7,039 nt of DNA from UBA7312 sp002715345 (lineage in GTDB: Bacteria > Bacteroidota > Bacteroidia > Flavobacteriales > UBA7312), in assembly GCA_964009845.1 (NCBI GenBank), contig CAXGIQ010000076.1, positions 1-7,039 of the forward strand. The letters are read 5' to 3'. The notes under the pieces were generated by a model. The model did no database searches, was not told the origin of the DNA, and saw only the letters and a program-made list of their open reading frames with translations. Positions 6,960 to 7,039 of this stretch are shown here, piece by piece. Position 1 is the stretch's first letter, and each line of letters opens with the position of its first letter. The position numbers were made by a program, and so were the translations under genes.

Positions 6960-7039
6960 TTGAAAAAACCAATTGCGCTTATTCTTGGCGTTTTAATGCT
7001 TGACCAAGTATTGAAATTTTGGATTAAATCCAATATGAT
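6960..7039 (+). CDS. lspA: Lipoprotein signal peptidase (signal peptidase II), 5' part only
   Basis: Twenty-six codons are visible before the window ends. From TTG 6960 they read MKKPIALILGVLMLDQVLKF followed by WIKSNM. The pattern is a first hydrophobic membrane helix ending in a conserved Asp (Asp14) and a Lys four residues later, matching the N terminus of LspA, an inner-membrane aspartyl protease that removes lipoprotein signal peptides after diacylglyceryl transfer. The catalytic Asp pair lies beyond the window. TTG is the only plausible start at the right place: the frame has a stop at 6924-6926, no ATG or GTG lies between, and the internal ATG would remove half of the helix. It follows the DksA-like gene by 7 bases, and an ileS-lspA neighbourhood is common in bacteria, which supports the call despite the short stretch. 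Confidence 0.82.
   Translation, partial: MKKPIALILGVLMLDQVLKFWIKSNM

Overview
The window looks like chromosomal DNA from a member of the Bacteroidota, probably a flavobacterium-like lineage. The evidence is its AT-rich composition, weak or absent Shine-Dalgarno sequences, promoter elements of the Bacteroidota type (TTG, then about 19-21 bases, then TAnnTTTG), an outer-membrane barrel protein with an N-terminal carboxypeptidase-regulatory-like domain, an isoleucyl-tRNA synthetase of the eukaryote-like type 2, and a DksA-like protein with the degenerate zinc finger I associate with this phylum.

Layout. Bases 26-51 hold an intrinsic terminator reading on the minus strand. It closes a single minus-strand gene (71-2569) for a TonB-dependent-receptor-like outer-membrane beta-barrel protein. 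A 225-base divergent intergenic region (2570-2794) separates that gene from a plus-strand gene cluster. The region carries a -7 element almost touching the barrel gene's start codon, a perfect 6+6 inverted repeat next to it, and a good promoter for the plus-strand cluster.

The plus-strand cluster is a tight operon. It runs from a RidA-family deaminase gene (2795-3211) through ileS (3211-6570, sharing one base with the ridA stop codon) and a DksA/TraR-like RNA polymerase regulator (6575-6952, 4-base gap) to the first 80 bases of lspA, signal peptidase II (from TTG 6960, 7-base gap, cut by the window edge). ileS and lspA are often neighbours in bacteria. The operon therefore joins isoleucine charging, a possible imine-detoxification or deamination step, a stringent-response-type regulator and lipoprotein maturation.

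No new defence system, mobile element, CRISPR array or RNA gene is visible; the region is largely core-genome. The points most worth a second look are the IleRS HIGH motif, which reads GIHH (an altered signature linked to mupirocin hyper-resistance in type 2 enzymes), the zinc-less finger of the DksA-like protein, the ridA-ileS translational coupling, and the probably leaderless transcript of the barrel gene. Bases 1-25 hold nothing I can assign.
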